Shown here: piece after piece, positions 1 through 8,151 of the stretch
Layout: each line of letters opens with the position of its first letter
How positions within the stretch are numbered: the first letter of the stretch is position 1
NCBI GenBank assembly: GCA_003331425.1
Contig: QOOS01000004.1
Location: forward strand, 38,006-102,005
Origin: Candidatus Nitrosopumilus sp.
GTDB taxonomy: Archaea > Thermoproteota > Nitrososphaeria > Nitrososphaerales > Nitrosopumilaceae
Length of the DNA: 64,000 nt
Direction: 5' to 3'
Notes under the pieces: generated by a model
The model's database searches: none
The model's input: only the letters and a program-made list of their open reading frames with translations
Told to the model about the DNA's origin: nothing
Translations under genes and position numbers: made by a program

Positions 1-334
1 CCAAATATGCTGCACACCATTTTGCATCACAATCTAATGAAATATCTATGTCTTGTTTAAGTGCACGACCATGTGAAACTATGTCTGCTGTTAATCCTTG
101 TTTGATAATTGTTTTAGTTGCTTCTTGATGATCTTTTGATACTACTGGAGAAATTTCAATTTGATCAACTCCAAAATAATCTAACATCCATGCAATCTGA
201 ATTCTTTGTTTATTTGTAAACGAAACACCTGGGTGCTGTTCACCTTCTCTTAAAGTACTGTCTAACACTCTAATTTTTTTCGGATTTTTTTCATATGCAT
301 TATAGATATTTGCATAGTGATTCGGATCTTTCAT
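1..334 (-). CDS. Homocitrate synthase / 2-isopropylmalate synthase family protein, partial
   Basis: This is the N-terminal ~111 residues of a gene whose 3' end lies outside the window, which is why the ORF track omits it. The translation starts MKDPNHY and contains LDSTLREGEQHPG, the metal-binding signature of the LeuA/NifV/homocitrate synthase family (TIM barrel condensing acetyl-CoA with a 2-oxo acid). The next four genes on this strand are an Lrp regulator and lysJ/Z/Y, so homocitrate synthase, first step of the aminoadipate lysine route, is the most likely role. Isopropylmalate or citramalate synthase cannot be excluded from this fragment. The ATG is about 27 nt downstream of a TATA-like box. 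Confidence 0.85.
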   Translation of the reverse strand, partial: MKDPNHYANIYNAYEKNPKKIRVLDSTLREGEQHPGVSFTNKQRIQIAWMLDYFGVDQIEISPVVSKDHQEATKTIIKQGLTADIVSHGRALKQDIDISLDCDAKWCAAYL

Positions 335-360
335 TACTAAATTCGTTGAACAAAATTGAT

Positions 361-370
361 GATATAAACA
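361..370 (-). promoter_or_regulatory. TATA-like box for the homocitrate synthase-type gene
   Basis: On the minus strand the sequence reads TGTTTATATC, ending about 27 nt before the ATG at 334. That is the usual spacing for a leaderless archaeal message. The 116-nt gap after the Lrp gene means this gene probably has its own promoter. Confidence 0.5.
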
Positions 371-436
371 TATTCGTACTATTTTCGTTGGAAATATTTT
401 TAATTGATCCTAAATTAGTTTTGAATTAAATTTTTG

Positions 437-451
437 AAACGAAACTCGTTT
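437..451. promoter_or_regulatory. Short dyad AAACGA-N3-TCGTTT at the end of the Lrp gene
   Basis: A perfect 6-bp inverted repeat with a 3-nt spacer touches the Lrp stop codon. It lies about 70-80 nt upstream of the TATA box of the homocitrate synthase-type gene. It could be an operator for the Lrp-like regulator or a small 3' hairpin. Nothing in the sequence separates these options. Confidence 0.25.
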
Positions 452-870
452 TACGCAACTTTTCTTAAAATTATCACAGTATTGGTGTCTACTACTCCAG
501 AAATTTTTCTTAAGGCGTCAATACTGTTATTAATTTCTGCAATACTTGAACCACTCATGATTGTTGTAATATCGTATTGTCCTGTTATTTCATAAACTGT
601 TTTTACTCCATCTAGTTTGGCAAGCTTTGCTGAAACTTTTGACGTATCTGTAGCCGAATCAACTGATACTAAAACAATTGCACTCGTAACATTGTCTTCT
701 CCGATTTCAATTGTGAATTTACTGATTGTTTTACTATCTACTAAATTTTTAACTCTTCGTCTAACTGCTGATTCTGAAAGTTTAAGTTTTTTACCAATAT
801 CTACAAATGATTCTCTAGAATCTTCTTTTAGATATCCTATAATTTTTTCATCAATTTTATCCTTATACAT
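451..870 (-). CDS. Lrp/AsnC family transcriptional regulator
   Basis: The 139-residue protein has the family's usual length and two-part layout. An N-terminal winged helix-turn-helix (about residues 5-55) reads IGKKLKLSESAVRRRVKNL. A C-terminal RAM ligand-sensing domain (about 63-138) includes VYEITGQYDI. Its start overlaps the end of lysJ by 8 nt, so it is co-transcribed with the lysine genes. By analogy with Sulfolobus LysM it may control this operon in response to an amino acid; that role is inferred from position only. Confidence 0.88.
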   Translation of the reverse strand: MYKDKIDEKIIGYLKEDSRESFVDIGKKLKLSESAVRRRVKNLVDSKTISKFTIEIGEDNVTSAIVLVSVDSATDTSKVSAKLAKLDGVKTVYEITGQYDITTIMSGSSIAEINNSIDALRKISGVVDTNTVIILRKVA

Positions 871-2044
871 TCCTCTTTTCTTCCTCTTTTGTTATTACAA
901 CATCTAAAGCATGTAAAACTTTTGTTACATCCTCTTCTTTAATTACTAAAGGTGGTAATATTCTAAGAATATTTCTTCCTGAATACAACATTAAAACACC
1001 TTCATCAATTAATCCCATCAAAATATCTTTAACTTCAAATTTCATTTCAATTCCTATCATTAGTCCTTTTCCTCTAATTTCTCTAATCATTGTATGTTTT
1101 TCTTTTAATTTTTCTAATCCTTCTCTGAAAATTTCTCCCATCTTTTTAGAATTTTCAATTAGGCCATCTTCTGTTAATGATGTAAGTGCTGCAATTCCTG
1201 CTGCACAAGATATTGGATTTCCTCCAAATGTTGATGAATGTTCACCCTTACTTATTGCAGCTAAAATACCTGGTTTAACTAATGTGGCACCCATTGGTAC
1301 TCCCCCTGCAATTCCTTTTGCAAGACATAAGATGTCTGGTACTGTATTCCAATGTTCTCCTGCCCATAATCGTCCTGTTCTTCCTAATCCTGCTTGAATT
1401 TCGTCAAAAACTAATAGAATTCCTTTTTCATCACATAGTTTTCTAACTTCCTGTAAGAATCCATCTGGTGCAACAACTATTCCACTTTCTCCTTGAATTG
1501 GTTCTAAAATAATAAATGCTGTATCTTCATCAATTACTGAACGCAATGAATCCATATCTCCAAATGATGCAAAAGAAACTTTTTCAACTAATGGTGCAAA
1601 TGCTTTTCTATATTTTGGATTAAATGTTAATGATAATGCTCCAAATGATTTTCCATGATATGATCCTTTCATTGCAACCATTCCTTTCTTTCCGGTAAAC
1701 TTTCTTGCAAATTTCATTGCAGCTTCAACTGCCTCTGCACCACTGTTGTTAAGATGTACTTGTGTTAATCCTTCTGGAGCCATTTCAATAAGTTTTTTCA
1801 AAAATCCTTCCCGTGTTTTATTATATAATGAACTATGTACCGTAATTATTTTGTCTACTTGTTCTTTAATTGCATTATTGACTCTTTGATTTTGATGTCC
1901 AACTAATGCTACACCATATCCTCCCATACAATCAATGTATTCCTTTCCTTCTGTATCCCATACATGTGCATCAACACCTTTTTCAATTGTAACTGGAAAT
2001 CTCTGATAGAGATTACCCATATGTTGATCTTCACTCATGTTCAA
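863..2044 (-). CDS. lysJ: [LysW]-aminoadipate semialdehyde / acetylornithine-type aminotransferase
   Basis: This 393-residue protein is a class III PLP-dependent aminotransferase of the ArgD/LysJ type. Visible family features are the cofactor-binding FDEIQAGLGRTG and the Schiff-base lysine in LAKGIAGGVPMGA near residue 240. In LysW systems the enzyme aminates the carrier-bound semialdehyde to give LysW-lysine, and often LysW-ornithine as well. The first ATG overlaps lysZ by 14 nt. An ATG two codons later (MSEDQ) would reduce the overlap to 8 nt, and the start is not decided by the sequence. The gene sits in the order lysY-lysZ-lysJ-Lrp. Confidence 0.92.
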   Translation of the reverse strand: MNMSEDQHMGNLYQRFPVTIEKGVDAHVWDTEGKEYIDCMGGYGVALVGHQNQRVNNAIKEQVDKIITVHSSLYNKTREGFLKKLIEMAPEGLTQVHLNNSGAEAVEAAMKFARKFTGKKGMVAMKGSYHGKSFGALSLTFNPKYRKAFAPLVEKVSFASFGDMDSLRSVIDEDTAFIILEPIQGESGIVVAPDGFLQEVRKLCDEKGILLVFDEIQAGLGRTGRLWAGEHWNTVPDILCLAKGIAGGVPMGATLVKPGILAAISKGEHSSTFGGNPISCAAGIAALTSLTEDGLIENSKKMGEIFREGLEKLKEKHTMIREIRGKGLMIGIEMKFEVKDILMGLIDEGVLMLYSGRNILRILPPLVIKEEDVTKVLHALDVVITKEEEKRNV

Positions 2045-2834
2045 TCACCGTACAATTATCATGTGCAATAGCTGTAGAAATAGGATTCTCTTTTTGACCA
2101 TTTGCAATAAAAGCTTGCTTTACTCCCATATCTAGTGCTTCAGTTGAAGCTAAAATCTTTTTTTCCATACCTGGACCTATTTTCGGTCTGATTTCTTTTG
2201 CTTCTGCTAATGTTAATTTTGAAACAACTTTGTCATCCATTAAAAGTCCATCCACATTTGTAATGAATAATACTTTGTCACTTTTTACACTACCTGCAAC
2301 ATAAGCTGCAGCCCTGTCACCATCGATATTGAGAAATTCTGCTTCTTCACTAATTGCAATTGGAGAAATTACTGGTGTTAGTCCTTTTTCTAATAATGAT
2401 TTGATAAATTCTGAATTTACATTTGTAATTTTACCTGTATATCCACCATCAATTGCTTGTTTTCTGCCTTTTTCATTGACTATGAGAAGTTTCTTTTTTC
2501 GGTCTGCTTCAATGACTTTTGCGTCAACTCCTGATAATCCTATTGCATTAATTCCATTTTTTTGAAGCATTTGAACAATTGTTTTGTTTATTCGACCTGA
2601 CATGACCATTGTAAAAATTTCGGCAGTTTCTTTATCTGTATATCTACTTTTAATTCCACTTGGTGATGTTACGAATTTTGGTTCTTTTCCTAATTGTTTG
2701 CATACTTTTGTAACTTCTTTACCTCCACCATGAACAATTATGATGCCTTCTGTTTCTGCAATTTTTTTAATATCTGAAATTGTTGATTGATGTAAATCAT
2801 CCACTACGCTTCCACCGATTTTGATTGTAATCAT
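2031..2834 (-). CDS. lysZ: [LysW]-aminoadipate/[LysW]-glutamate kinase
   Basis: This 267-residue amino-acid kinase of the ArgB/LysZ type phosphorylates the side-chain carboxylate of the carrier-bound amino acid with ATP. The glycine-rich KIGGSVV at the N terminus and VHGGGKEV near residue 35 are the phosphate-binding loops of N-acetylglutamate kinase relatives. The C-terminal half carries a nucleotide-site segment near GPGMEKKI. The gap to lysY is 2 nt, so translation is probably coupled. Because lysW and argG are also in the window, it may serve both lysine and arginine synthesis. Confidence 0.92.
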   Translation of the reverse strand: MITIKIGGSVVDDLHQSTISDIKKIAETEGIIIVHGGGKEVTKVCKQLGKEPKFVTSPSGIKSRYTDKETAEIFTMVMSGRINKTIVQMLQKNGINAIGLSGVDAKVIEADRKKKLLIVNEKGRKQAIDGGYTGKITNVNSEFIKSLLEKGLTPVISPIAISEEAEFLNIDGDRAAAYVAGSVKSDKVLFITNVDGLLMDDKVVSKLTLAEAKEIRPKIGPGMEKKILASTEALDMGVKQAFIANGQKENPISTAIAHDNCTVIEHE

Positions 2835-2836
2835 TT

Positions 2837-3883
2837 CTAAACCGGAGTTAATGGAGTATATCTTAGTCCGCTCATTTCATCAAAACCACACATAACATTC
2901 ATGTTTTGAATTGCAGAACCTGCAGCACCTTTCATTAAATTATCAGATGCCGATAATGCAATTAATCTATTATTATCTTCATCAAAATCAAATCCAATAT
3001 CACAAAAGTTTGAACCTACTAAGAATTTTGGATCTGGGAATTTGTAAAGTCCTTTTTTATCTCTAATTAATCTGATAAATTTTTCATCACCATATGCTTC
3101 ACGATATATTTTCCATAATTCTTTTTGTTCCATATCTTTTTTCAAAAATGTGTGATTTGTACATAAAATTCCTCTAACCACATCTACTGCATGTGGACTC
3201 ATTGATACTTTGATTTTACTTCCTGCAATTTCACTAAGCTCTTGTTCAATTTCACCTGTGTGTCTATGTTTTGCTGGTTTGTATGGTCTGATTACTCCTG
3301 CACGCATTGCATGTGCTGTTCCTGAACCAGAACCTGCACCAGATGATCCAATTTTTGAATCTACAATTATGTGGTCTGTATCTATAAGGTCATTTTTAAT
3401 TAATGGTGCAAGTGCTAGTGTTGATGTTACTGCCATACATCCTGGACAAGAAACAAGTTGTGCTTTTTTAATTTCTTCTCTATGTAATTCTGGAACGCCA
3501 AAAACAGATTTTGGTAAATAATCAGGATGTGGATGTGTCCAACCATACCATTTGTCATATGCTTCTTGATTGTGCAATCTATAATCGGCACTTAAGTCAA
3601 TAATCTTGATTCCTCTATCGTACAATGCTTTTACAATTTCTGTTGCAGTTCCATGAGGTACTGCTGTGAATACTACATCACAATTATCAGTTAATTTATC
3701 GTAATCTAATTCTGAAAAGGTTAGATCTGTAAATCCCTTCAAACTAGGTTGAACTCTATGTAGATATTCACCAACATGTTGTCTTGAAGTTACTGTAGTG
3801 ATCTCAACCTCAGGGTGGTTGACAAGCAGACGAAGTGTTTCGCCACCTACATATCCTGATGCACCTACTACTCCTACTTTCAT
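2837..3883 (-). CDS. lysY: [LysW]-aminoadipyl/glutamyl phosphate reductase (ArgC family)
   Basis: This NADPH-dependent reductase converts the acyl phosphate made by LysZ to the semialdehyde. The N terminus MKVGVVGASGYVGGE is a Rossmann dinucleotide loop. The catalytic cysteine lies in VSCPGCMAVT, matching the PGC motif of ArgC. The ORF track starts 15 nt further upstream (MMRFI). I place the start at MKVGV because family members begin there and a TATA box centred about 25 nt upstream would leave the longer start untranscribed. The protein is about 348 residues, normal for the family, and is first in the lysY-lysZ-lysJ operon. Confidence 0.92.
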   Translation of the reverse strand: MKVGVVGASGYVGGETLRLLVNHPEVEITTVTSRQHVGEYLHRVQPSLKGFTDLTFSELDYDKLTDNCDVVFTAVPHGTATEIVKALYDRGIKIIDLSADYRLHNQEAYDKWYGWTHPHPDYLPKSVFGVPELHREEIKKAQLVSCPGCMAVTSTLALAPLIKNDLIDTDHIIVDSKIGSSGAGSGSGTAHAMRAGVIRPYKPAKHRHTGEIEQELSEIAGSKIKVSMSPHAVDVVRGILCTNHTFLKKDMEQKELWKIYREAYGDEKFIRLIRDKKGLYKFPDPKFLVGSNFCDIGFDFDEDNNRLIALSASDNLMKGAAGSAIQNMNVMCGFDEMSGLRYTPLTPV

Positions 3884-3904
3884 GATAAATCTCATCAAAA
3901 GGAG

Positions 3905-3913
3905 TATAATTTA
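3905..3913 (-). promoter_or_regulatory. TATA-like box of the lysYZJ operon
   Basis: On the minus strand the sequence reads AAATTATA about 21-30 nt before the lysY ATG at 3883. This favours the shorter lysY start and a leaderless transcript. Confidence 0.5.
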
Positions 3914-4011
3914 TCTTGTTATATTGAACCTTGATTGTTGACTTTTTTTATTTAAACAGAGGTTATATGGGAAAAGCTTGATACACATTCGTAAAATTTC
4001 TATTTTTAAAA

Positions 4012-4020
4012 TAAATTTAT
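4012..4020 (+). promoter_or_regulatory. TATA-like box of the deoxyhypusine synthase gene
   Basis: AAATTTATA lies 25-33 nt upstream of the ATG at 4045, the usual spacing for an archaeal leaderless transcript. Confidence 0.45.
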
Positions 4021-4044
4021 AGGAAGTCTGACAAATAATCCCTT

Positions 4045-4989
4045 ATGGTTGAGATAGGTCGTCCTGTGAAAGATATTGAAATTGATTCAAATACTTCAAT
4101 TGAAAAAATCTTTGAAGAATTATCACAATCTGGTGGATTTGAATCTGTGAATCTTTCAGATGGATTAGATATTTTAACTAAAATGATTTCTGATGAAAAA
4201 TGTTTGAAATTTGTTTCATTCGTAGGTGCAGTTGTTTCAACTGGATTGAGAGGAATAATAAAAGATATGATCAAAAACAAATGGTTTGATGTAGCAATTA
4301 CAACATGTGGTGCATTAGATCATGATATTGCAAAACATTTCTCAAATTATCATGAGGGTTCATTCACAATGGATGATAATGAATTGGCTGATCAAAATAT
4401 TCATCGATTAGGAAATGTATTAGTTCCAATGGATAATTATGGACCACTCATTGAAGAAAAAATGCAATCATTTCTTGAAGAAGAATACAAAAATGGCGTA
4501 AAAGAAATGTCCACTGCAGAAATTTGTAAAATGATTGGAAAACATATGGGTGAAGATTCTTTTCTTTACTGGGCATACAAAAATGACATTAGTGTAGTAG
4601 TACCTGGAATCATGGATGGTGCAGTTGGAAGTCAAATCTGGATGTTTACACAAAATCATAGTGATTTTAAATTAAATTTAGTTGGAGATGCAAATTTACT
4701 TTCAGGTTATATTTTCAAAGCAGAAAAATCAGGAGCTTTTATGATTGGTGGTGGAATTTCAAAACATCATACTTTATGGTGGAATCAATATAGAGAAGGA
4801 TTAGATTATGCATTTTACATTACAACAGCTCAAGAATTTGATGGAAGTCTAAGTGGAGCATTAGTAAGAGAAGCAATTTCATGGGGAAAAGTAACAAAAA
4901 TTGCACGTCAAGCAACATTACATGCAGAGGTAACAACAATTTTACCTTTCATTTATTCTGCATTATTGTCAAAATTAAAAAAGAGTTAG
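4045..4989 (+). CDS. dys: Deoxyhypusine synthase
   Basis: This 314-residue, NAD-dependent enzyme transfers the aminobutyl group of spermidine to a lysine of aIF5A. The signature block is GGGISKHHTLWWNQ followed by TTAQEFDGSLSGA near residues 235-280. The lysine in SKHH corresponds to the catalytic lysine of eukaryotic DHS, and the TAQEFDGS stretch contributes to the NAD/spermidine site. It is monocistronic, divergent from lysY and convergent with nothing. Its partner aIF5A is not in the window, but a HEAT protein resembling deoxyhypusine hydroxylase is (29002-29490). Confidence 0.95.
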   Translation: MVEIGRPVKDIEIDSNTSIEKIFEELSQSGGFESVNLSDGLDILTKMISDEKCLKFVSFVGAVVSTGLRGIIKDMIKNKWFDVAITTCGALDHDIAKHFSNYHEGSFTMDDNELADQNIHRLGNVLVPMDNYGPLIEEKMQSFLEEEYKNGVKEMSTAEICKMIGKHMGEDSFLYWAYKNDISVVVPGIMDGAVGSQIWMFTQNHSDFKLNLVGDANLLSGYIFKAEKSGAFMIGGGISKHHTLWWNQYREGLDYAFYITTAQEFDGSLSGALVREAISWGKVTKIARQATLHAEVTTILPFIYSALLSKLKKS

Positions 4990-5066
4990 CAATTTTTAAC
5001 ATTTTTTATTCTTGTATTTTTAAATATTGATACTATTTTTTTTACTGCAACTTTTTATTCTTACCT

Positions 5067-5438
5067 TTGAAAATAATTATGATTGTTATGTTGCCTAAAA
5101 CTATCTTCACTTCTATTATCTTGTTTGTGATTGCTGGATTGTTAGAAATTGGTGGTGGTTATCTTGTTTGGCTATGGTTAAGAAATGATTTTAGTTGGAT
5201 GCTGGGTGCATTAGGTGGATTTGTCTTATTTCTTTATGGTGTAGTTCCAACATTTCAAAAAACTCATTTTCATAGAATCTACGCTGCTTATGGTGGTGTC
5301 TTTATTGTGATGTCTGTTTTTTGGGGATGGTTCATAGATGGAGTTGTTCCTGACATATATGAGATAATTGGAGCAACAATTGCAGTAATTGGAATTTTAA
5401 TAATTTTCTATATCCCTAGAAAAGGAGAAAAAATTTGA
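5067..5438 (+). CDS. UPF0060 (YnfA-like) small membrane protein
   Basis: The 123-residue protein has four predicted membrane segments and the family motif LEIGGGYLVWLWLR, plus RIYAAYGGVFIV in the third segment. UPF0060/YnfA proteins resemble small multidrug-resistance exporters, but their substrate here is unknown. The ORF-track start is a TTG; ATG codons at 5079 and 5088 are alternatives, and I cannot choose between them. The stop overlaps the next gene, a paralogue, by 4 nt. Confidence 0.85.
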   Translation: MKIIMIVMLPKTIFTSIILFVIAGLLEIGGGYLVWLWLRNDFSWMLGALGGFVLFLYGVVPTFQKTHFHRIYAAYGGVFIVMSVFWGWFIDGVVPDIYEIIGATIAVIGILIIFYIPRKGEKI

Positions 5439-5764
5439 TAGACACAATAAGTTCATTGGGGCTTTTCTTTTTTGCAGCATTGTTAGAAATTGCTGGTGGT
5501 TATTTAATTTGGAGATGGTTGAAAAATCATCAAGGAAAGATTCTTGGATTAGTTGGAGGATTGATCTTATTTTCATATGGTATTATCATGACTTTCCAGC
5601 CTGAAAATTTTGGAAAAGTGTACGCTGCTTATGGTGGATTTTTTGTTGTATCTTCTTTATTGTGGGGGTATTGGATAGATAAGAAAAAACCAGATAAATT
5701 TGAAATTATTGGTTCTATTGTAGTTTTGATTGGTGTTGCAGTAATGTTTTATTTTCCTAGATGA
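5435..5764 (+). CDS. UPF0060 (YnfA-like) small membrane protein, second copy
   Basis: This 109-residue protein is a paralogue of the preceding gene. It has the same four-helix plan and motifs LEIAGGYLIWRWLK and KVYAAYGGFFVV at matching positions. The start is a TTG inside the 4-nt overlap TTGA, so the pair is translationally coupled. Tandem SMR-like pairs often form heterodimers, and a two-subunit transporter is a reasonable inference. The substrate cannot be read from the sequence. Confidence 0.83.
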   Translation: MIDTISSLGLFFFAALLEIAGGYLIWRWLKNHQGKILGLVGGLILFSYGIIMTFQPENFGKVYAAYGGFFVVSSLLWGYWIDKKKPDKFEIIGSIVVLIGVAVMFYFPR

Positions 5765-5797
5765 ACTTATTTTTTAAAATATTTTTTATATGTTGAA

Positions 5798-6655
5798 TTA
5801 TTTTCTAGCATAATCTAAAGCGAATTCAATCATTTCTTTTGGTATGTTTCTTTTAGCAACTTTTGCCAATCCTTTGAATTCAACTGTATTATTAACTTCG
5901 TGAACTACTATTCCTTTTTCCTCATCTTCCATCATGTCTATTCCTAAAATTCCTCCTCCCATTGCTTTTGATGCTTTAATTGCCATCTCTTCCATTTCCT
6001 TTGTAATTTCACAAATTTCCGGATCTGCACCTAATGCAATATTTGTTTTAAATCCGCCTGATGACTTTCTATACATTCCTGCAATAGGTTCATCACCTAT
6101 TGTAATTATTCTAATGTCTCTTGGTGGTCTTTTTACAACTTCTTGCAAATAATAAATTCTATCATGTGGGCTATCAGTAATTTCTCTTACTTCCACAATT
6201 CCATCCATTGTGTCCTTATCTTTAATTGGCATTACTCCTCTTCCCCAACTACCAATTACTGGTTTAATCACTAGAGGGTATCCTACATTCTCTAAATTTT
6301 CTGAAGCACTTTGACTTGAAAATGAAAAATATGTTTTAGGTGTTGGAATGTTATTTTTTTTCAATAATAATGTCATGAACATTTTATTTCCACAAATACT
6401 TGCAACATCAAATTTGTTTAATACTGGAATATCTAAAAATTCTAAAGCTGATGTAAAATGAAGGCCTCTAAAATAACTAACACATCTCTCTAATACTACA
6501 TCCCCTAAACCCAAATCTTCTTTTTTAGTATCTGTATTGATCTGTGTAATTTTGGCATCCAGCATTTCTGCGGAATGTCCTAATTCGGCGGCTTCCTTTT
6601 GGAGCATTTTTTCTTCCGTTCTTAAACGGTCAAAAACAATGCTAATTTTTGACAT
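5798..6655 (-). CDS. lysX: LysW-amino acid ligase, ATP-grasp family
   Basis: This 285-residue ATP-grasp ligase is of the LysX/ArgX/RimK type, which attaches the amino group of aminoadipate (or glutamate) to the C-terminal glutamate of LysW. Supporting blocks are YPLVIKPVIGSWGRGV (ATP-grasp loop), YYLQEVVKRPPRDIR and the C-terminal VHEVNNTVEFKG that supplies Mg ligands. It overlaps the lysW stop by 1 nt (TAATG). Whether it acts on aminoadipate, glutamate or both cannot be settled from the sequence. No second ligase is in the window. Confidence 0.93.
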   Translation of the reverse strand: MSKISIVFDRLRTEEKMLQKEAAELGHSAEMLDAKITQINTDTKKEDLGLGDVVLERCVSYFRGLHFTSALEFLDIPVLNKFDVASICGNKMFMTLLLKKNNIPTPKTYFSFSSQSASENLENVGYPLVIKPVIGSWGRGVMPIKDKDTMDGIVEVREITDSPHDRIYYLQEVVKRPPRDIRIITIGDEPIAGMYRKSSGGFKTNIALGADPEICEITKEMEEMAIKASKAMGGGILGIDMMEDEEKGIVVHEVNNTVEFKGLAKVAKRNIPKEMIEFALDYARK

Positions 6656-6822
6656 TACTCTCCCCAGTCTTCGCCTACGCTTTCTGCTTCTTTGAGCTCA
6701 ATGTTTGATCCTTCTTTTTTAGAAATCTCATAATCAGCTCCACAATCAGCACAAGAGACTATTTCTCCTACTGCGGCATCTTCTGGGATATTGAGTTTTG
6801 CGTCACATTCTGGACAGTTCAT
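6655..6822 (-). CDS. lysW: LysW amino-group carrier protein
   Basis: This 55-residue gene was missed by the ORF track. The translation starts MNCPECDAKLNIP, has a second CADCGADYEI pair and ends VGEDWGE. The two CxxC pairs bind zinc and the C-terminal EDWGE is the family's invariant tail. Its terminal glutamate carries the amino-acid intermediate during lysine and arginine synthesis. The start overlaps the argG stop as ATGA and the stop overlaps lysX, so argG-lysW-lysX is a tightly coupled operon. Confidence 0.96.
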   Translation of the reverse strand: MNCPECDAKLNIPEDAAVGEIVSCADCGADYEISKKEGSNIELKEAESVGEDWGE

Positions 6823-8018
6823 GTTTTTGATTTCCTTTTCTTTTGTAATTTATTAGCTTCCGTTGACTGAATTCCCCATAATTCAACAAATCCTTTAGCT
6901 AATCTTTGGTCAAATGTGGATTCTACCCCATAAGTAGCAATTTCGTGACTGTACAATGAATTTTTTGATTTCCTTCCAACTACTCTTAAACTCCCTTTGT
7001 ATAATTTCAATTTCACAGTTCCTGAGACTGGTTTTTGTGATTTTTCAATAAAACCATCTAAATCTGTTTTAAGTGGATCTTGCCAAAGTCCTGAATATAC
7101 TAAATGTGACCATTCATCGTCAATAATTGATTTAAATTTATTTTCATGTTTTGTATGTACCATTTTCTCTAAATCTGCATGTGCTTCAATTAGACAAGTT
7201 GCTGCAGGAGTTTCATATACTTCACGTGATTTAATTCCTACAACTCTATCTTCAATATGATCTATTATTCCAACTCCTGCTGCACCAGCTTTTTTGTTGA
7301 TATATTCAATTATTTTTTGAGAACCTTTTATTTTTCCATCTACTTCTACTGGTACTCCTTTATCAAATTTAATTTCTAAATATGTTGGTTTATCTGGCAA
7401 GTCTTTTGTTTTTACCCAAATGAAAGCATCGTCAGGTGGTTCATTGTAAGGATCTTCTAAAACTCCTCCTTCAATTGCACGTCCCCATAAATTTTGATCA
7501 ATACTAAATTTCTTAGCAACTGAATCAATTTCAATTCCGTGTTTATTTGCAAATTTTAATTCTGTATCTCTGTCTAAATTTTTATCACGAATTGGTGCAA
7601 TGATTGGAAGATCTGAACCAGAACGTAATGTGATATCAAAACGAACTTGATCATTTCCTTTTCCTGAACAACCGTGTGCCAATGATGTGACTTTCTCTTT
7701 TTTTGCAATCTCTAAAACTTTTTCTGCAATTAGTGGTCTAGCAAGTGCTGTTGCTAAACAATATTTTTTTTGATAAAGTGCATTTGCTTTAATTGCTGGA
7801 AATATGTAATCATCAACAAATTCTTTTCTTGCATCTATATTGTAGTGTTTTTTTACTCCTAACTTTTTTGCTTTTGCAGCAATTTTTTTTGCATCATCTC
7901 CTTGACCAACATCAACTGTTACAGTGATTACATCCATGTCATGTTCTTCTTGTAGATATTTCACAACAACTGAGGTATCCAATCCTCCTGAAAATGCAAG
8001 AATTCCTTTTTGAGTCAT
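6819..8018 (-). CDS. argG: Argininosuccinate synthase
   Basis: The enzyme joins citrulline and aspartate with ATP. The N terminus MTQKGILAFSGGLDTSV carries the PP-loop SGGLDTS, and later blocks include VAHGCSGKGNDQVRF and GVGIIDHIEDRVVGIKSRE. The ORF track extends the frame to 8519, giving 566 residues, but the extra ~167 residues are antisense to the transporter gene and lack homology. Starting at 8018 gives 399 residues, the family norm, with a weak TATA-like AAATTCC about 28 nt upstream. It leads the argG-lysW-lysX operon. Confidence 0.96.
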   Translation of the reverse strand: MTQKGILAFSGGLDTSVVVKYLQEEHDMDVITVTVDVGQGDDAKKIAAKAKKLGVKKHYNIDARKEFVDDYIFPAIKANALYQKKYCLATALARPLIAEKVLEIAKKEKVTSLAHGCSGKGNDQVRFDITLRSGSDLPIIAPIRDKNLDRDTELKFANKHGIEIDSVAKKFSIDQNLWGRAIEGGVLEDPYNEPPDDAFIWVKTKDLPDKPTYLEIKFDKGVPVEVDGKIKGSQKIIEYINKKAGAAGVGIIDHIEDRVVGIKSREVYETPAATCLIEAHADLEKMVHTKHENKFKSIIDDEWSHLVYSGLWQDPLKTDLDGFIEKSQKPVSGTVKLKLYKGSLRVVGRKSKNSLYSHEIATYGVESTFDQRLAKGFVELWGIQSTEANKLQKKRKSKT

Positions 8019-8121
8019 AAAACAATATTTCCGTAGCATTTTGGAATTTATCTTTTGTGATGAGCCCATTTTTTCATCTTTTTGCAAAAAAATCTGACTA
8101 GCTTGAGCTAAAATTCGATGA

Positions 8122-8129
8122 TTATTTAA
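8122..8129 (+). promoter_or_regulatory. TATA-like box of the ABC transporter operon
   Basis: TTATTTAA lies 23-30 nt upstream of the ATG at 8152, consistent with a leaderless transcript. Confidence 0.5.
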
Positions 8130-8151
8130 CCGCCCGATATAACGCTGTTTT

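Noticed and set aside
8057-8097. C box-like GTGATGA and D box-like CTGA in the argG/transporter gap
   Set aside because: The segment between them is a T/A-rich run with no inner boxes, and no terminal stem forms. Probably chance.
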